This document shows positions 5,931 to 8,420 of a stretch of 8,420 nt of DNA, piece after piece. How positions within the stretch are numbered: the first letter of the stretch is position 1; every line of letters starts with the position of its first letter. Under the pieces are notes generated by a model. It did no database searches and was not told the origin of the DNA. It saw only the letters and a program-made list of their open reading frames with translations. Both the position numbers and the translations under genes were made by a program. Source of the DNA: Frankiales bacterium (GTDB lineage: Bacteria > Actinomycetota > Actinomycetes > Mycobacteriales > SCTD01); the NCBI GenBank assembly GCA_025464915.1, contig JAODNF010000220.1, positions 1 to 8,420 of the forward strand, in the 5' to 3' direction.

Positions 5931-8300
5931 ATGACCCGACGAACGAGCCGGCTGCGCACCCTCACCGGGCTGTGCCTGCTGGCTACCGCCGTCCCCCTCG
6001 TCCTCGGACCGACCGGCGCCTCTGCCGCGGGCACCGGCAGCGGCCGGTTCGTGACGCCCTTTCGCGAGGACGGCGCTCGCTACGACGCCGCGACCAACAC
6101 GTTCTCGGGCGGCTTCGCCAAGGGCTCCAAGACCGACGCCAACGGCTGCGTGCTGACGAGCACCACCGCCACCGGCGCGCCGAAGGGCAACTCCAAGGCG
6201 TACGACTGCCTGCCCGCGGGCGCCTCGATGGTGCAGCTGCCGAACGGCAAGGTGCTGTTCTGGAACGCCCTCGAGGGCGAGGAGGGCATCACCGGCACCG
6301 ACTCGGTGCTGCTCGACGGCGGCCGGCTGACGGTCAACGACGAGAGCCGGGTGCTCGACCTCCGCACCGGCCAGCCCGTCTACGCGAAGCCGTCGCCCGT
6401 CGATGCAGGCGCGCACGACACCAACTACGGCGACGACCTGCCGCTCGGCCCCTTCTCGGCGGAGCACTACACCTACAACAACGGCTCGATGTTCTGCTCG
6501 GACCAGGTGCTGCTCGCCAACGGCGACGTCATCGACGTCGGTGGTACTGACTACTACACCGAGCCCTACGTGCCGGTCGTCAACAAGGGCGTCGTCGAGC
6601 TGCAGGGCGTGAAGAACTCCCGGATCTTCGACGCCGCCACCCAGAGGTGGGCGCTCGGGCCGACGATGAACTACGGCCGCTGGTACCCCGGTCTCATCAC
6701 GCAGGCCGACGGCCAGCTGTTCGTCGCCAGCGGCGTCACCAAGCTGCTCAAGCCGGTCTACCCCAGCGACCCGGCCCGGTCCGGCACCAACGTCGAGCAG
6801 ACCGAGACGCTCAGCATCGGCAGCGCCAAGCCGCAGTGGACCGTCAACCCCGCGACCGCGGACAAGAGCCTGCCGCTCTTTCCGCGCCTGCACCTGCTGC
6901 CGGACGGCCACGTCTACTACGACGCTGCCGGCCAGGACTTCAACCCGTTCGGTCAGTCCTACGACGAGGCGCTGTGGGAGACGGCCAGCTCCTACGACCC
7001 GAAGACCAAGAGCTGGAGCGACCTCGGGGTGCCTGGCGCGGACGCCGACTACCTGACGGCCAACCCGACAGCCGCCCCGTTCGTCGGGTTCCGCGGGTCG
7101 ACGTTCTCGGCCGCCCTCACGATGCGGCCGTCGCAGGTGTCCGGCGGCGTCCCGTCGTACACCTCCGCCTCCTACCTGACCGCCGGTGGCGTGCTCGGTG
7201 TCAGCCCCGGCTCCTACCTCGCCGTCACCAACAGCCGCATCAGCACGGTCGACACCTCCGGTGGCACCGAGGCGCTCTCCACCGTCGGCACCGGCGACCT
7301 CAACACCGCGCGCTGGTACGGCACCGCGACACCGCTGCCGACCGGCCAGGTCTACGTGAGCAGCGGGGCCAGCGTCGACGAGGTCGACCTGCCCGGCTCG
7401 GAGTCGCCGGTCCTGTCGACCGAGCTGTTCACCCCGACCGTGTCCGCCTCGGGCGCCTACACCGGCGGCTCCTGGAAGGACGTCGGCAACCAGAGCCGCA
7501 AGCGGACCTACCACAACAACGCGATCCTGCAGCCCGACGGCTCGGTGCTCATCGGTGGCCACGCCCCGATCTCGACCGGTTACTTCCAGACGATCGACAC
7601 CCCCGACGTGCCCGGCCGCCTCGGCACCAACAACCACCACGACGCGTCCTTCCAGGTCTGGCAGCCGCCGTACTTCAGCGACCCGGCCCGCCCGGTCGTC
7701 GACGGCGTCTCGGCCGAAGGCCGCACCCTCGTCGTGCACACCGACGACGCCGCGCACATCGCGACGGTCGTGCTCATGCGCAACACCGCGCAGACGCACC
7801 TCGTCGACGGGGACGGTCGCACGGTGTCCCTCCCGGTCCTGTCCCGCACCGCGACCACGGTCACGGTCGGCCTCCCCAGCAGCACCGCGGTGCTGCCCAA
7901 CGGGCCCTACCTGCTCTTCGCCGACAAGAGCAAGACCTCCGACCTGTCCGGCCACGACGCCACGACCCTGCTGCCGTCGACGGAGGCCGAGCAGCTCTAC
8001 GTCACCGGCCGGTCAGTCCCGAGCGTGTACCTCCCGGCGACTGCCCAGTTCCGCAGCAGCACTGCCGTCGCCCCGATGATCATCTCGCAGCGGGCGGCGA
8101 CCGCTATCGTCACCAGTGCCAAGCAGCAGGCGACCAGCGTGCGGCCGGCTGCCCCCGCGACCCCACGCGACAGCCTCGACCTCGTGGCGCGCCCAGAGCG
8201 CTCGGGCCCGTCACGCGGCGTCCCGGCCGGAACAGCGCTCGTGGCCACGCTCCTGCTCGGTGCGGCCGCCGGAAGTCACCTGGTGCGTCGCCGCACCTGA
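5931..8300 (+). CDS. Galactose-oxidase/glyoxal-oxidase-like copper radical oxidase, membrane-anchored
   Basis: This encodes 789 aa. Enzymes of this family (CAZy AA5 type; GlxA in Streptomyces) oxidise an alcohol or aldehyde with O2, giving H2O2, using one copper and a Tyr-Cys cross-linked radical. Residues 1 to about 32 are a signal peptide. R3-R4 form a twin arginine, but the rest of the Tat consensus is poor. Residues about 95-580 are a kelch-like beta propeller with repeated LPDG/QPDG-type turns. Residues about 582-690 are the C-terminal early-set (DUF1929-like) domain. All five expected cofactor residues are visible: C189 in MFCSDQ, Y252 in GRWYPG, Y527-H528 in KRTYHNN, and H623 in QTHLVDGDGR. 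A Ser/Ala/Pro-rich linker leads to a membrane helix (about 764-783) and a C-terminal RRRT. The Trp that stacks on the cross-link in galactose oxidase cannot be placed with certainty. The start is set by GGAGG at 5918. It follows the duplicated-domain gene by 88 nt and a terminator-like hairpin lies downstream. The substrate is not predictable; no cslA-like synthase is in the window. Confidence 0.93.
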   Translation: MTRRTSRLRTLTGLCLLATAVPLVLGPTGASAAGTGSGRFVTPFREDGARYDAATNTFSGGFAKGSKTDANGCVLTSTTATGAPKGNSKAYDCLPAGASMVQLPNGKVLFWNALEGEEGITGTDSVLLDGGRLTVNDESRVLDLRTGQPVYAKPSPVDAGAHDTNYGDDLPLGPFSAEHYTYNNGSMFCSDQVLLANGDVIDVGGTDYYTEPYVPVVNKGVVELQGVKNSRIFDAATQRWALGPTMNYGRWYPGLITQADGQLFVASGVTKLLKPVYPSDPARSGTNVEQTETLSIGSAKPQWTVNPATADKSLPLFPRLHLLPDGHVYYDAAGQDFNPFGQSYDEALWETASSYDPKTKSWSDLGVPGADADYLTANPTAAPFVGFRGSTFSAALTMRPSQVSGGVPSYTSASYLTAGGVLGVSPGSYLAVTNSRISTVDTSGGTEALSTVGTGDLNTARWYGTATPLPTGQVYVSSGASVDEVDLPGSESPVLSTELFTPTVSASGAYTGGSWKDVGNQSRKRTYHNNAILQPDGSVLIGGHAPISTGYFQTIDTPDVPGRLGTNNHHDASFQVWQPPYFSDPARPVVDGVSAEGRTLVVHTDDAAHIATVVLMRNTAQTHLVDGDGRTVSLPVLSRTATTVTVGLPSSTAVLPNGPYLLFADKSKTSDLSGHDATTLLPSTEAEQLYVTGRSVPSVYLPATAQFRSSTAVAPMIISQRAATAIVTSAKQQATSVRPAAPATPRDSLDLVARPERSGPSRGVPAGTALVATLLLGAAAGSHLVRRRT

Positions 8301-8336
8301 CCGGTTCGCCCCGGCTTATCATGCTCTTCATCGGGA

Positions 8337-8374
8337 CCTGAGCCCGCTCGGCCGTCACGGTCGGCGGGCTCAGG
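8337..8374 (+). terminator. Stem-loop terminator after the copper oxidase gene
   Basis: CCTGAGCCCGC (8337-8347) pairs perfectly with GCGGGCTCAGG (8364-8374). After a one-base bulge (T8348), the pairing continues with CGGCCG (8349-8354) against CGGTCG (8358-8363), including one G-U pair, leaving a 3-nt TCA loop. The result is a near-continuous 17-bp GC-rich hairpin, 36 nt after the stop codon. No T tract follows, as is usual in high-GC actinobacteria. Confidence 0.85.
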
Positions 8375-8407
8375 CGTTGGCCCGGGGGAGTCCAAGGGGG
8401 GAGTGCG

Positions 8408-8420
8408 GTGGAGCTGTCAC
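8408..8420 (+). CDS. Possible start of a further gene, truncated by the window edge
   Basis: A purine-rich AAGGGGGGAG (8394-8403) sits 4 nt before the GTG at 8408, which opens a frame reading V/M-E-L-S. GTG at 8403 is another possible start but overlaps the ribosome-binding sequence. Only four codons are visible, so nothing can be said of the product. The gap 8301-8393 holds only the stem-loop. Confidence 0.4.

Noticed and set aside
5931..6030. Tat-type export signal for the copper oxidase (R3-R4)
   Set aside because: The twin arginine is present, but the following hydrophobic consensus residues are not, and the core is strongly hydrophobic. The export route is left undecided.
5790..7955. 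721-codon open frame on the minus strand opposite the copper oxidase gene
   Set aside because: Its translation is Val/Gly/Arg-rich low-complexity sequence with no family pattern. It is the antisense shadow expected from strong GC bias at third positions, while the plus strand encodes a clear enzyme.

Overview
The window is GC-rich throughout, with strong G/C preference at third codon positions, frequent GTG starts, 4-nt gene overlaps and terminator hairpins without T tracts. Together with gatA/gatB of the actinobacterial type, a PucR-type regulator with an RsbRD-like N-terminus and a bacterial copper radical oxidase, this points to a chromosomal segment of a high-GC Actinomycetota. I cannot name the genus. 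I see no mobile element, CRISPR array, tRNA or rRNA.

Layout. (1) Positions 1-2500, plus strand: a tightly packed operon with the 3' end of gatA, a small SRPBCC-fold protein gene and complete gatB. It makes the Glu/Asp-tRNA amidotransferase. It is closed by a strong hairpin at about 2507-2561, shared with the convergent operon. (2) Positions 2537-4695, minus strand: a two-gene operon transcribed right to left. A PucR-type helix-turn-helix regulator (397 aa) overlaps by 4 nt a YihY/BrkB-family six-helix membrane protein (322 aa). (3) Positions 4696-4741: a 46-bp divergent intergenic region with a 7-bp inverted repeat, a candidate operator or promoter. (4) Positions 4742-8300, plus strand: two exported, C-terminally membrane-anchored proteins. 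The first (366 aa) is in no family I recognise and is built from two copies of a domain of about 130-140 residues. The second (789 aa) is a galactose-oxidase/glyoxal-oxidase-like copper radical oxidase with all five expected cofactor residues. A stem-loop at 8337-8374 ends this unit. A ribosome binding site and GTG at the right edge probably begin another gene.

How the parts may work together. The gat operon is housekeeping. The most interesting part is the right half: a surface-anchored copper radical oxidase behind a membrane-anchored, domain-duplicated protein whose predicted mature N-terminus is a histidine, with a regulator transcribed divergently. Sequence reading supports the proteins and their topology. 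That they form one functional system, and that the 366-aa protein handles copper or substrate for the oxidase, is inference.
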